This document shows, in pieces, positions 22,821-34,488 of a stretch of 64,000 nucleotides of DNA. This DNA is from Temnopleurus reevesii (Eukaryota > Echinodermata > Echinoidea > Temnopleuroida > Temnopleuridae). Both the position numbers and the translations under genes were made by a program. The stretch spans positions 21,794 through 85,793 of the forward strand of contig BQKZ01001673.1 of the NCBI GenBank assembly GCA_036244855.1. Reading direction: 5' to 3'. Under the pieces are notes generated by a model. That model was not told the origin of the DNA, ran no database searches, and saw only the letters and a list, made by a program, of their open reading frames with translations. Numbering within the stretch: position 1 is the first letter of the stretch; each line of letters starts with the position of its first letter.

Positions 22821-23515
22821 ATTCTTTCGTTGGTGAGAAACCACCCAGCTTTACGATGCCAATGAATTTTTTACACATTTACGGAAAGAGTCGTCGAATC
22901 GTAACATAGATATATTGTTCAAAAAATGTAACAGTGTTACACCAATTTTGCTCCTAATGGGCCAAGACCTAGCAGTTTAATATGGCATATTAGAGAGCAT
23001 AATTTATGATCATCATATAAGCATCCCATTCGATGTCAGAAAGCAGTAAGTCCAATTCATTGGATTGGTAATTCTTTCATTTGTATATTTCAAGCATTCT
23101 AGAAATAGATGGACTTCATCATCGACCTTTCCCATTACACGCTCATTACAAAATCGTAAATTTGGTGGAATTGTAAGGGGCGTCGGTGTCTTCGAGTTTC
23201 TATTTCAAGGTTGTTTGAACTGGATTGAATATATTACGTCTATTTCAATTCCGAGTCATTGAACTTGTCATGTCACCCCTGTGAAATAGACCCCAGGGAT
23301 TCTGTAGTTGTGGGTTAGAATAACGACGAAATATTCGAGGAACATTTCTGACATGTATATTTGTCTTTGATAATAAGATGTGCAATTGTATTACAGTAAA
23401 CCCTGGAGCCAGGGTCGGGTTTCAATCATGGATGTGCATGTCCTAGGGTATGGCTTTATGCTGCTTATTTTGATATTTCTGACGGTCCCATGGAATAGTT
23501 CAGGGGCCGATTGCT
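22821..23515. other. Gene-free stretch, nothing recognised
   Basis: No repeats matched, no exon-like frame. Confidence 0.45.
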
Positions 23516-23698
23516 CAGGGGCCGATTGCTCGAAATGGTCTTAGCTATCCTCTTCTTGCTAAAACGTCTTGACTTCTTGTGCAATCCTCGTAACATAGAC
23601 ATTAGCGTCGATACGACTATGTTAAGAGGGTGACGCAAGAACTTAAGACGCCTTAGCATGAAGAGGATAGCTGAGACTATTTCGTGCAATTGGCCCTG
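23516..23698. mobile_element. Foldback element, CAGGGGCCGATTGCTCGAAA ends
   Basis: Left arm CAGGGGCCGATTGCTCGAAA followed by TGGTCTTAGCTATCCTCTT; the inverted right arm is CAGGGCCAATTGCACGAAA followed by TAGTCTCAGCTATCCTCTT. About 183 bp. A partial copy of the left end (CAGGGGCCGATTGCT) is duplicated just outside at 23501-23515. Singleton in this window. Confidence 0.8.
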
Positions 23699-24176
23699 GT
23701 TACTGGATGGAAGACGTACATTTGTATGTGTATGTAGGGATTTGACTGGATAAAGAGTCAAACTCTCAATGATCTTTCCATCTTCCAGAACAAGACATTT
23801 CATTTTTTTATGATTGTGTGTTTTATTTATTGATTTATTGATCATCTATTCGGCATTTTGAACCGGTCTTTGTTCAATTGGACCGGTTTGTGTGTGTTGG
23901 GGTGTACACATGATGAGAAAACATAGCAAGTGAATNTATGTAACAAGAATAAAATATTTCATCTTGCATAATTTAGATGATCTGTAGACATGAAAGAGGG
24001 GCACAGGATTATGTACAGATGTATACATGGGGAATATAAAAGACATTACAGTATAATTGTTGCACGACAACATCATAGAAAGCTAGAGCAAAGAGGAAAG
24101 AAGAGTTCTTCATAAATACACTTGAGCTTAAAGGTCAAATATATCACCATTTCTTAAAGTTACTAGATAATTCAGG
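23699..24176. other. Gene-free stretch with one undetermined base
   Basis: Contains an isolated N at 23936 with no duplicated flanks, unlike the N positions at 34073 and 49410. Confidence 0.5.
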
Positions 24177-24408
24177 CATGCACCCAGAATTTTGATACCC
24201 GGGGGGCTGAGCACAAATTTGGCGCCCCCCCCCTCTTTCCGGCTGACCTGACAAACAGAAATAGGTCATCACCTACAATTTGGCCCCCCTTCCCCCCGGG
24301 GACTGAAAGAGCTGACAAGCAAAAAAAAATGGCATCGTCTAAAATTTGGCGCCCCTTATAACCACTTTTGGTCATCAAATTTTGGCGCCCCCCCCACGGT
24401 GCGCGCAT
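24177..24408. repeat. Short degenerate tandem repeat, TTTGGCGCCCC units
   Basis: Phrases of the form AAATTTGGCGCCCC recur four times (near 24215, 24279, 24341 and 24376), each preceded by a GGTCATC or GGCATCG word. Includes C-runs of 8-9. The 78-codon reverse frame is a product of the repeat. Confidence 0.65.
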
Positions 24409-25716
24409 GTGAATAGTTCATCAAATTCGATGTGTTCTCTATCTTTCAGTTGGAGGGAATTACCATTTTCCTGAAACCAAAGAAATGTGCCATTTGAGAG
24501 GTAAAGGTCTCATCTTGTCACGGAACTGTGTGTTAAAACAGTTCGACACCTCGAATAAACGGAGGTGACAGTTTTGTCTGAGTACCTACCAGTGGCAAGT
24601 CAGACACTGCAATGACAATGATAGCTCAGTAGGTGAAGAATTAGCGGGATACATGCGTTTTATATCCAGCTTTATGATACTTAAGAATAGCCTACGCTAG
24701 CTGAGGTTTGCTATTTAATTGAGAGACGCTTGGCTGAAGCATGTGCTTTCTTTGGACGCAATAAATTCAACGTCAGCTTTGTGTCTTACTGGCATAATCC
24801 TGAAAACATAGAACATTTTTTTAAGTTTCATCGGTGCTGGACATACGTAAGGTTGGTGATAAAGTACACAATGTTTTCAGCAAAAGGGTTCCATTCATAA
24901 AGATGATGTCCCCATTTATTTTCGTTACTTCATAATACCCAAAATATATCCTAGATAGTTCTGAAATACATCATATTCTGGGATTTTACACCTGTTGTAT
25001 CGTCGTTGGTCGCTCAATGATTCGTCTCACTAAATACCGTCTCACTATGAGAGTTTTGCATACTGAATTGACAAAATTTATGTCTTGTCCCATAATAATT
25101 ATGTCACCATGGAAACAAACACATCAAAATGCATGTCAAAGTATACATCTTTCTTGGAACACCTCATTAATTTAACCAAGTAAACCTCGTATACTTCTTC
25201 TCCCCATACAATATCAACAATTCTATTTTCCTGACAAAAGGAAACGATTCACTCAGTAATGATAATGTCCTTATTAAAATAATTCAGGCTGATCATTTAA
25301 TCAAATATTTAGCCTATGCCTACATCATTGTGAAGCCGTACTAGACGCCATAGTGCGGCACGTGGCGCCACAATAGACCACGTGACCTCGTTACCCTGTT
25401 TTGGCGCGGTATGCATGGTATAACGAATCCATGGTGATCCAGGCTCAACAAGTCTGCTTTCAATCAGGAAGCCTGAGCGGAAACAATACTCCATCTCCTC
25501 CAAGCATACAATGGGGGTATATTTGTGTTGGTATTGATTTGATATCGGGGCAGTTTAAGCGGTATGCATTTATCTAGTGTCTTACGTGGAGAAGGTTTCG
25601 TTTAATATGAGGGGTGCGTGGTGGCGAGGTTAGGAGATATTTTCATAACACAGATACTTCCTATGATAGAGCCATGTGACAATCCCATCAGCTATGCTCC
25701 ACTTAACATGCTCACA
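24409..25716. other. Gene-free stretch, nothing recognised
   Basis: Low-complexity-free DNA without matched repeats. A 64-codon reverse frame (25309-25503) has no motif. Confidence 0.5.
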
Positions 25717-25992
25717 CATATGTCCTCACACAAACACACCTAAATACTCAAAACCACACACTTACACTCACACATACACACACACACACACAGAACGCAC
25801 ACACACAAATTCTGGTACACAGCCACGTAGAAATAAACATAAACTCACTGACACGCACAACATCCACGTAAACACATACCACATGTACATAATGGCACAC
25901 ACCCTCGCGCTAACAACACACACATGAACGAAACAAAAGCACACATACGCACACACGCACTCATTTACATTAAAATACATAAACAAACACAC
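25717..25992. repeat. CA-rich low-complexity tract
   Basis: Imperfect CACA repeats with a pure stretch at about 25777-25793. Frames on both strands are repeat translations. Confidence 0.9.
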
Positions 25993-27476
25993 AGCGTTCT
26001 TTCAATAGTTATACATACTTATTTGTGAAACTTAATTTTGAATTTAAAATGATAAATGTTATAGGCATGTTGACAAGATGTCAAAATAAGTTACTTACGC
26101 TCGTGCAAATAGCAAGTTTAGCATATCTGCATCTCCTGAATCTAACTGGACAAAATTTTCTGGAAAATTAGTTATTTTATTTTTAACAAGATTTAACAAG
26201 AAGAGATTGGAACATATCACCATCATTAACGATATAAATGCATCCGAATAATTCACTACATTCAAATTTATGCATGCTTCTTGCCAAAGGACGTAGTTAT
26301 GTGGTATTCCTTATAGCGGATCGTAACAGTATTTTGAATCTAGATTACATCCATTATATTTTGCTATGCCCGGCAAGCCTCGGGTTCACTTCCGGCTTCT
26401 AATCTAATCCCACCTTTTGACTGGAAAACCCATCATAAATGGGGCTAATGGTGTGCTTACGTGTGCTACCAAATATGTGGTATGCAAATAGCATTGTCGG
26501 TATCAGATATAAAACATGCATTGAGATTTCCTCACATGGGATCATGTCATTTGCATTGTTCCTTCAACACATTTCGTCTGGGATATATTGACGTTAACCG
26601 AAATGTGATAGCATTTGTTCTTCCGGCTATTGGTAACCCCGTGTCAGATCCGAGATCGAATATCTGCCAAAGATCACATACTCCCGGAGCTTTGAAGAAT
26701 AAACTGACAAGCGGTTCGCACAAATTTGTACTTCTTTTTGTGACGTAAATTCGCTTGGTTTGATGCTTAACAGGAATGTCGTACAACATTCGTTAGTAAG
26801 AGAAAAGTTAATCGATCAGTAAATATCATAAACTGACCGAATATAACAACATCATGCAATAAATTGCAGCTTATTATGTTATCGTATTAATCGTTTATCA
26901 GATGGTAAATTCAAAAGAAGAAATAAAAAAGAGTGCTTTCTAATTGAGGATCTAAGGAGAAAATGTAACTTGCTGGCTTTGTAAACGTCTTGAAGGAATA
27001 ATATCTTTCGAAAAATAAAAACATTTCAACGTAGTTGTCTAGACAAATATTACGTTTGCTTACTTTACGAACATTTAAAGAATTTATTCTCTTGCAAGCC
27101 AGCAGATTGCTATGCATTGTTTTCTTAGTAACATTTTTATAACAACATTACTATCAAAGACAATGTTGTTTTAAATGTTCATCCAAGTACTTGAAGGTAA
27201 TTCATCGTTGCTTTAAGGGACACCGAGACCAAACTCATTGCTGCATAACTGTCCTAAATTCCAAGCCAAGTTCACGCATCCTTTTCTTTTATATGGCACC
27301 TCCATTTTCAAATCATGTGGTTTATCTTCACTTGGAGCTGCCAAATACCGATATCCTTTTCTGAGGTTCAATGTCAAAGAAAATGATACCCTCTCGTGAA
27401 GGTCCCACGGCCGGGGGGTTGTGACCTTGCCTAAGCACCCACCAGATAGCTGTCCATCACACCGACATTTCAGTTT
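25993..27476. other. Gene-free stretch, nothing firm
   Basis: Contains a 95-codon forward frame (26461-26748) and part of a 124-codon reverse frame (27213-27587). Neither carries a domain I recognise; the second is discussed as a lead. Confidence 0.4.
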
Positions 27477-27786
27477 GGATAACACTGACGAACCCGTCAA
27501 GGTTATCAACATCGGAAATAAGGTCATTCTGATGGCACCGTTAAGGCCCCAGCACACCAAACACGGCACGGCATAAAGGCACGGCATTTACGCAGTATCT
27601 TGGTTATTATTGGCCAACGCGCTGCTCCGCGCAAAGAATCTTTAACAATCGGCCAATCACAGAAAAGACACCGCGTAAATACCGTGCCGTGATTCCGTGC
27701 CGCGTTTGGTGTGCCCGGGCCTTATCACTGACGACCCTTTCAAGGTTATCAACATTGGGGAAATAAGTCGTCCTGATGGCCTCATT
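27477..27786. repeat. ~62-bp direct repeat flanking a foldback element
   Basis: 27477-27542 and 27723-27786 share TATCACTGACGA/CACTGACGAACC, AAGGTTATCAACAT, GGAAATAAG and CCTGATGGC words in the same order. The foldback element at 27543-27724 lies exactly between them. Confidence 0.75.
27543..27724. mobile_element. Foldback element, TTAAGGCCC ends
   Basis: Left arm AAGGCCCCAGCACACCAAAC then CGGCACGGC; the inverted right arm AAGGCCCGGGCACACCAAAC then CGGCACGG. About 180 bp. The left flank reads GTTAAGG, so the outer end may be TTAA, comparable to families A, D and F. Confidence 0.8.
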
Positions 27787-27964
27787 AGTGGGTTTTCGAA
27801 ATTTGTGGACAGTGGATTGTGACGGCAGAAAACGAGAGCGCATTTGATCTGCGCATCAAATGACAAGTGCGCAAATGATCCGCGCATCTTTAAATGCGCA
27901 CATCAGAATGCGCACACTTTTCTGCCGTCCACGATACACCGTCCACCTATTTTGAAAACTCACT
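27787..27964. mobile_element. Foldback element, family H
   Basis: Left AGTGGGTTTTCGAAATTTGT, inverted right AGTGAGTTTTCAAAATAGGT, followed by inverted GGACAGTG / GGACGGTG and a GCGCA-rich core. About 178 bp. ATT abuts both ends, a possible 3-bp target duplication. A half copy is at 3850. Confidence 0.75.
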
Positions 27965-28249
27965 ATTGACGAGTAAAATAAACACATTCGAGCAGAAATG
28001 TAGTCAGAGGAATATTTTGAGAGAAGTCGTGTCAATTATTTGCACTGAGTCACATTCGATCTATTGAACTTGCCAACTTGTCATCGGGAAATGTCAAGAA
28101 ATGTGACATTTTGGTTTGGATCACTCCGACAAACATGCCAATGAGGTTGGTTTGGAGGTGGTTGATTTTGTGTCATCGTAACCCGGTAGCGTCAATCGAT
28201 AGCGATTTTTTTTTTTCGTTTGTCTGTTTCATGTTCCATTTTCAGTGTT
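27965..28249. other. Spacer
   Basis: Nothing recognised. Confidence 0.35.
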
Positions 28250-29043
28250 ACTCATTTGATATGTGTGTGATATGATACGTTCATCATACCTCTTGAGTTC
28301 AATGTTTTAGTCTTTCAAAATATGAAACAGTTCTGAATATGTTACATAAAAGAGAAAAAACTAGCATTGTTACTTTTATATTCATCTACCTATTTTGCAC
28401 TCAAAAATTGTAACGGTGTTATTTGTTATCTGGAAGGACCCAAATAGGGACTGAAATAAATTGCATTTAGAGTACAAAGTTTTCTTATAAGACTTAGAAA
28501 GGATCAGATTATCACAAAAATTAGCTGACACAGAATAATTTAAATTTTATTTGTGATATTTTGGGATCAACACAAATATTTGGCGTATCAACTTGGTCCT
28601 GTTCTGAAAGAATCCTCTGGTCATAATCGTTTTGAAGGCTGGAAAGTGACAGTTTGTGAATTTTAGTAGTTTAATATCTACCTTAGATCGTTGGGAAAAT
28701 TTGTGACAGTATCACTTCCTGGTCAATACTGCACTGCAAAAACACTGGTGTTAAATTTAACATCAGCTGAAATCTATATAGGAACATACCAGGAAAGTGT
28801 TAAAATAACACCAGTTTGAATTCCATTTAATATATTTCAACACCAACTGGTGTTGTTTAAAGCTCTGGACAACACCAGTCGGTGTTGAAATATATATATG
28901 TATTTGATTCTAAATTGGTGTTATTTTAACACTTTTCTGGTGTGGTCCTATATAGATTTCGATTGGTGTTAAATTTAAGACCAGCGTCTTTGCAGTGCGA
29001 GAGGGTCAGATTATTACCTAGATTTGCTTATTTGGGGACGAAC
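28250..29043. repeat. Tandem duplication, copy 1
   Basis: Aligns with 29155-30097 through CCTCTTGAGTTCAA, ACTGAAATAAATTGCA, TGGTCATAATCGTTTTGAA, CTACCTTAGATCGTTGGGAA and the enclosed family-G element. It ends at or near the single N at 29044. By eye the best-aligned ~115 bp differ at roughly 8% of sites. Confidence 0.8.
28731..28998. mobile_element. Foldback element, family G (in duplication copy 1)
   Basis: Ends GCACTGCAAAAACACTGGTG and, inverted, GCACTGCAAAGACGCTGGTC. The interior has two further inverted pairs (GTGTTAAAATAACACCAG; TTTCAACACCAACTGGTGTT), making the whole ~268 bp a multi-armed palindrome. Non-coding. Confidence 0.8.
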
Positions 29044-29416
29044 NTTCATCAAATTAATTTCAATTAACCTTAAATACATTTCCAATGAAACACATTCAGA
29101 CGACATTTGTCGCATTTCGTTTTCAAGTAACGAATGAAGTTCTAGTTTGATTTGTCTTTGATATGATTACGTCACCGCACCTCTTGAGTTCAAGGTTCTA
29201 GTCTTCCTGAATATGAAATAATTCTCAAGATGTTACACATAAGATAAAAATTGTAATTTGTTTACATATATTTACATATTCATATTACATTTACATATAT
29301 TTAAATATTCATTTATCTGCACTCTAAAGTCTGTAACTTTCCTTCTTGGCAGCTGAAGGGACCCATACAGGTACTGAAATAAATTGCACTTATAGTGCAA
29401 AGTTTACTTTTAATCT

Positions 29417-29606
29417 TAGGGGTGTTATAAACACTTGCGATAAATTGCAAATCAACTGCAAGTAACTTGCAGATTGATACGCGTATTTTCATTCCGCACG
29501 ATCTGCGCTCTTTCCAAAACGAACATGAAGCAATGATTTTCATTGGCTCTAGCTTGCCGATCAGCTGCAACTTGCAATGATCGCAACTTTTAGCCAAACA
29601 TCTTCC
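29417..29606 (+). mobile_element. Foldback element, family B (in duplication copy 2 only)
   Basis: Begins TAGGGGTGTTATAAACACTT, carries AAATCAACTGCAAGTAACTT, ACGCGTATTTTCATTCCGCA and ATGAAGCAATGATTTTCATT, and ends with a decayed AACATCTTCCCT. It is absent from the matching site near 28490 in copy 1. Confidence 0.75.
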
Positions 29607-29804
29607 CTGCCTATGTTTGTTATGTGGGGATCGAAATTAAGGTTAGAAGGGCTTGGTATATCAACTTGGTTCATTTCGGTAAGAATCCTATGGTCATAAT
29701 CGTTTTGAAAGCTGGAAAGTGACAGTTTATGAATTTGAGTAGGTTGATATCTACCTTAGATCGTTGGGAAGATTTGTGACAGTATCACTTTTCTGGTCAA
29801 TACC

Positions 29805-30071
29805 GCACTGCAAAAACATTGGTGTTAAACTTAACACCACCTGGAATCTATATACGACCACACCAGGAAAATGTTAAAATAACACCAGTTTGAAATCCAT
29901 TTAATATATTTCAACACAGACTGGTGTTGTTTAAGGCTCTGGACAACACCAGTCGGTGTTGAAATATATATGGATTTGATTCTAAATTGGTGTTATTTTA
30001 ACACTTTTCTGGTGTGGTCTTATAAAGATTTCGATGGGTGTTAAATTTAAGACCAGCGTTTTTTGCAGTGC
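29805..30071. mobile_element. Foldback element, family G (in duplication copy 2)
   Basis: Same structure and position as the element at 28731-28998, so it was inherited through the duplication rather than inserted independently. Ends GCACTGCAAAAACATTGGTG / inverted GCACTGCAAAAAACGCTGGT. Confidence 0.8.
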
Positions 30072-30151
30072 GAGAGGGTCAGATTATTACCTAGACGAAC
30101 GCACATTGCTGTGTGATTATATTAAATATGAATGGAGGCGGAAATTGGCTG

Positions 30152-30450
30152 ATAATATATATATAATATATGCAATTTATAAAGCGCACGTACCCAATTT
30201 CTTTGCTGAGTGCTCAAGGAGCTTTACATTATTATTACCCTGGCTATAGCCCGGCAGCCACAAGCGCACTTGGAATTTCAAGGAATAAATATTCCTGCCA
30301 GATACCCATTCACCTCAACTGGGTTGAGTGCAGCACAGTGTGAATAAATTTCTTGCTGAAGGAAATTGACGCCATGGGTGAAATTCGAACCTACAACCCT
30401 CTGATTGAAAAGCGAGAGTCACGACCACTACACATCGGCGCCTCCACTGC
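30152..30450 (-). mobile_element. tRNA-derived SINE, near full length, reverse strand
   Basis: Read on the reverse strand from 30450: GAGGCGCCGATGTGTAGTGG (A-box-like region), then GTAGGTTCGAATTTCACCC (B-box match GGTTCGAATTTC), TTTCCTTCAGCAAGAAATTT, GTGCTGCACTCAACCCAGTT, GGTGAATGGGTATCTGGCAG, GGGCTATAGCCAGGGTAATA, and a tail GTGCGCTTTATAAATTGC. This order matches the SINE at 39291, confirming one family. Not a functional tRNA gene: the acceptor stem is absent. Confidence 0.8.
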
Positions 30451-32019
30451 TAAGAAACTGACTCCAGATTAAGAGCAAAGAGGTTATGTTTCTCAACTGG
30501 TTATCGAAACCAGTTCCAGACCGAAAGGGTCCAATTAGTTTCCAACGTTATTTAGTGACGTACGGGAAACTACTTCTGTGGAATATATAGGGTTCAAGGT
30601 ATACCGTCTTTTATCATATTTAGGATTCAAGGTATATATAGGATCCAAAGGTTTTATTAATATCCGGGTCAAATATCGAATGAGAGTGGTTGTTTTGGAT
30701 GAGAGTGAAGAAAATGATCTATTGTAATAATACGTTTTCTTTAAAGTACTGCATGAAATAGAGTTGACTCTATATGATCAGGGGAAAAGAGTAACACAAA
30801 ATTCACGCTCGCAATATTATCTAAAATATTATCGAGATTTCCAATGATCACATGCTATTATTTTTAATGTAGCAAATAGTTTAAAACTGAATCTGGTTGG
30901 ATCATATTTCACAGCTTGCATTACAAAATGCAAATTTTTCACCCATAAACTTCATCCTTTATTGTTTTAAATATAATAAAGATTCGAAATATCGCGTAGT
31001 ATGCGTCCACACGTCGTCATGCGCATGCTCAGATGATCGTACGGTGGTCACGAAAAGGCAAACAGTATATTTTTCCGTCAATGAGAACCTTCTTTGAGGG
31101 CGTTCGAGTAATTGAAACGGTTTGTCCTCCCAATCAAACCAATTACAAGCAGCAACTTGAGATTCACAAATTATCCAGACGCCAGGTTTGTGCAAGCGTT
31201 AGATAGCCACCAGAGACGGTATGAGATACGCTTAATCTAATATGGTGAGATATTTGAGAGCAAAACAGATAGAGTCGGCCTCAGCGATGCCACGCTAGCC
31301 GTGTACGGATGGGCTTAGGGGATTTTGATACCGGGGTTCGTTACACGAAAGCGGGAGACGCTCACGATCACCGACATCCATAGGAATGCGTGTTAAAGCT
31401 TAAGCACGCTTTCAATGGAGTGCTTGTGAACATATCGGTGAAGATGTTGCTATTGCAGACTCATGCAATTCCCTCGGGTCAATATACTTGATCAAGGTTT
31501 GATCCTTGAATAACAATGAAAGGGAGAAACTCGGGTAAAGTAACCTTGTCCAAATCATTACCCATCTCTGCGCTTGTTCATCAAAATGTAGTGTTTCGTG
31601 TTTCATACGAAATTTAGTGATTTATTTGAACATCAAACGTAAGCAAATTCCTGTTTTTTATTAGGTGCTACATTGCGTCATTAATTTGGGTAATTTTGGA
31701 TATTAAAGACGAAACTGAGCAAACAGTAAGAAAAATTGCATTGATCTTTAATCCCAAGGCTCACCTGTAAATGTTTTTGCCTTTTCATTCGAGATTTATC
31801 GTCGCTTTATATACCTTTTGTCCCTTTTTTTGGTCATCATAATCACACAATATCATTTGTTTATTAATACTTATGGATGACGAAATGTATACATTTTATT
31901 TGCTATCGTTTTCGATTAGAATTTTGATCTACCGTATAATATATTAATATCCGAATTTTGCCACTACATCCACTGGAACACTCAAATCTTTAAAAACAAA
32001 ATAATACACAGCCGCAGAA
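30451..32019. other. Gene-free stretch, nothing recognised
   Basis: Short frames only. GGATTCAAGGTATA-type phrases repeat near 30590-30645, a minor duplication. Confidence 0.5.
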
Positions 32020-32033
32020 ATACACACACGAAC

Positions 32034-32064
<31 letters not shown>

Positions 32065-32072
32065 TCACACAT

Positions 32073-32103
<31 letters not shown>
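32020..32103. repeat. (CA)n microsatellite
   Basis: Nearly pure CA dinucleotide repeat, with a few interruptions. Confidence 0.9.
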
Positions 32104-33532
32104 AATAAGCACTCAACATGCGTAAGCACTTCTCCTTTTTTGGTACAGCCTCCTTTTATCCCATTTCGATTTTGTCGAGCAATTATTGTTTTACACCATT
32201 TTTTTTTCAACCATGATGGTTTCTTTCAAATTCATCAGAATCTAAAACGCGGACACACTTCCAACCATCAAAAATGTCGTAGAAATGACATCTTGGAGTG
32301 AAGAAAAGAATGATATTTGCTGAAAATATTAGCATCAATGAACGAGGCACTGTCAAAAACCAATTCTCTCTCAGAAAGGACAATTATATGATTAGTTTTT
32401 TGTTTGTGTTTAAAAGGAGCAAACACGTTTATTCGCGATGGAAACGAAGTGTTTATTTTTCAATTAGTCAATAAGTGATATAAGGATTTTTATTTCATAT
32501 CGTTTCACGTTAATTAAAAGTGTAAAAGTCAGTCTTAGCGTTTTGGTTAAGAATTTTTTGACAAACATCATGTCTAAGTACATGTTTTGTTCAGTGACAT
32601 TTAACACATTTTCTTTCATTTTTTCTTTAGTCTATTTCTCGCCAAAGTGTGTTTTTTATTAAAGATAATCAAAGGTCATAATATGGGTGGTGTTTTTTTC
32701 TTTTTAAATGGTTTCATACCGATGCATGAATTTCTTTTCTGGTAGAAGAAACATTACAAGTAATAATAATTGTTGTGGAATGACGTCTGACATATAGATT
32801 GTTCTAAAATAGGTCGGGAGATGGGGCAGGAAGGCCGCGAGCCCTTATGAGCAGCCCACATAATATCGTGGTATCCTTCTGCTAGAGGGGTAAAAATATA
32901 TAAGAAAAATTGTAATTTTCGTTATTTATTTTGTTAAATCACCATAGGTGAGGATCCCTCCCCCTTTTTGGCTTTTCGTCAGTTTCTTTTTAAAACTAAG
33001 GGATCTGCCAGACACAATTTTAGTGTCATGGAGATCCCAAATGAAAAGCACTTTTAACTGAACCAGATTGTCATTCATTCTCTTAAAAAACAATGAATAA
33101 AGTCACAGCAAAATAAAAACAACGGAAAAATTGACCACTAATATTGTTTCTATATCATCTTTTTTGATGTCTTAACAATACATGTTGTAGAAAATGGTAG
33201 TGATGCAACAACACCATGTCTGAGCTCTGTAGTATGCATTGCTTGCCAGCGGAGCATTGTTTATCTTTAAATTATTCCCTTACAAAAATTAAGTCGTAAT
33301 ATATTCAGCTAGAAGCATTCATGTAGCTTTTGCCCCTAGCAATTTGGAACCCGAGGACTTGTTATTCATGCTAATGTCCATCATTACAATTTCAATTGAG
33401 GAATAATGACAGAGAAGGTAGTTTAGATTGATTATGTAAGCATATTAAACTACAATCATATGCTGCTAGATCATCGGCAAAATGTCAAAGTGTTTTCGCA
33501 CTCGCTTCGAGGGCTGTTTCATGAAGTCATTC
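32104..33532. other. Gene-free stretch, nothing recognised
   Basis: AT-rich DNA with no matched repeats and no exon-like frame. Confidence 0.5.
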
Positions 33533-33708
33533 TAAGAGGGAGTTGCTCAAAATCAACTGCAAATCAACTGCAACCTAAGAAACGCGCATTTTCATTCACA
33601 CAAGGTATGCGCATTTAACAAGACGCGCATGAAACAATGATTGTCATTGGCACGTTCGGATCAACTGCAACTTGCGATCAATTGCAAATGTTGAACAACA
33701 CCCCCTAA
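33533..33708 (+). mobile_element. Foldback element, family B
   Basis: Left GAGGGAGTTGCTCAAAATCA, right AACAACACCCCCT. The doubled AATCAACTGCAA word, GCGCATTTTCATTCACAC and CATGAAACAATGATTGTCAT are as in other copies. Well-preserved right end. Confidence 0.8.
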
Positions 33709-33971
33709 CTCTATTTCATTCAAGTTAGGACATCTAACTTTATTAGACCAAAAACGAAAACGTGGGAGTGTAATTGTGATGCAAATCTGTAACAGGCCTC
33801 TTATTCTCCCAAATTTGGCACGACTCTTTTACGCAGATTACTGGTTGCTGTTGTTGTTTTTGTTTTCTGTTTCCAATATACCGTAATTCTCGTTTTTTAG
33901 TTCACAGATATAGGACTCTTGTTTGGTGACACGCATAAAATGCTTGACATGCCTACACTGCTTAAGTAGAG
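33709..33971. other. Spacer
   Basis: Nothing recognised. Confidence 0.35.
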
Positions 33972-34174
33972 TCCTGGCAGATAAGTCAGGAGCTCTTTGA
34001 GTGTTTTTGAGTGGCTTTTAAGATATCAAAATTTTGTTCCATTTTGGAGCATGCTCATATAGCGATGAAGAANTCCTGGCAGATAAGTCAAGAGCTCTTT
34101 GAGTGTTTTTGAGTGGCTTTTAAGATATCAAAATTTTGTTCCATTTTGGAGCATGCTCATATAGCGATGAAGAA
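33972..34174. repeat. 101-bp direct repeat split by a single N
   Basis: 33972-34072 and 34074-34174 are identical except for one G/A difference (TCAGGAGCTC against TCAAGAGCTC), and the only base between them is an N at 34073. This is the signature of two contig ends that overlap but were not merged, so the true locus probably holds one copy. Confidence 0.9.
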
Positions 34175-34310
34175 ACAGACTCTGTGAATGTACAACGTAG
34201 TCAAGTTAGGGTTGTGATAAGTTAGGCATGGTAGGTACTAAATAGTCAATGTGGCACTAATCTGCATCTCATTGTCCAATGACACCATATCAAATCTTTA
34301 CACCAAGTTT

Positions 34311-34488
34311 AGGGGGTGTTGCCCAAAAGTTGCAATTGATTGCAAGTTGCAGTTGATCGGAACGTGCCAATCGAAATCATTGTTTCATGCGCATCTTGTT
34401 AAATGCGCATACAGTGCGCGAAGGAAAATGTGCGTTACAATTTGCAAAGTTGCAGTTGATTTGCAGTTGATTTTAAACAACACCCCCA
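34311..34488 (-). mobile_element. Foldback element, family B (reverse orientation)
   Basis: The best-preserved copy: AGGGGGTGTTGCCCAAAAGT on the left and AACAACACCCCCAT on the right, 178 bp. Internal words are inverted relative to 13474 and 33533. The 82-codon frame over it shares a peptide (CKVAVDLQL-type) with the frame over the 29417 copy, purely because both lie on the same element. Confidence 0.85.

Larger units (their letters stand above)
29155..30097. repeat. Tandem duplication, copy 2
   Basis: Second copy of the 28250 block, longer because a family-B element (29417-29606) and a short TTACATAT repeat near 29262-29305 are present only here. Confidence 0.8.

Noticed and set aside
22496..22909. 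137-codon forward frame
   Set aside because: It covers a degenerate family-I foldback element end to end; no domain recognised and the words recur at 36464-36628 in a different frame context.
23936..23936. Isolated N as another forced contig join
   Set aside because: No duplicated flanking sequence on either side; probably an ambiguous base.
24177..24408. Regularly spaced similar phrases resembling a CRISPR array
   Set aside because: Units are degenerate and unevenly spaced, the host appears eukaryotic and there are no cas-like genes; they are ordinary tandem repeats.
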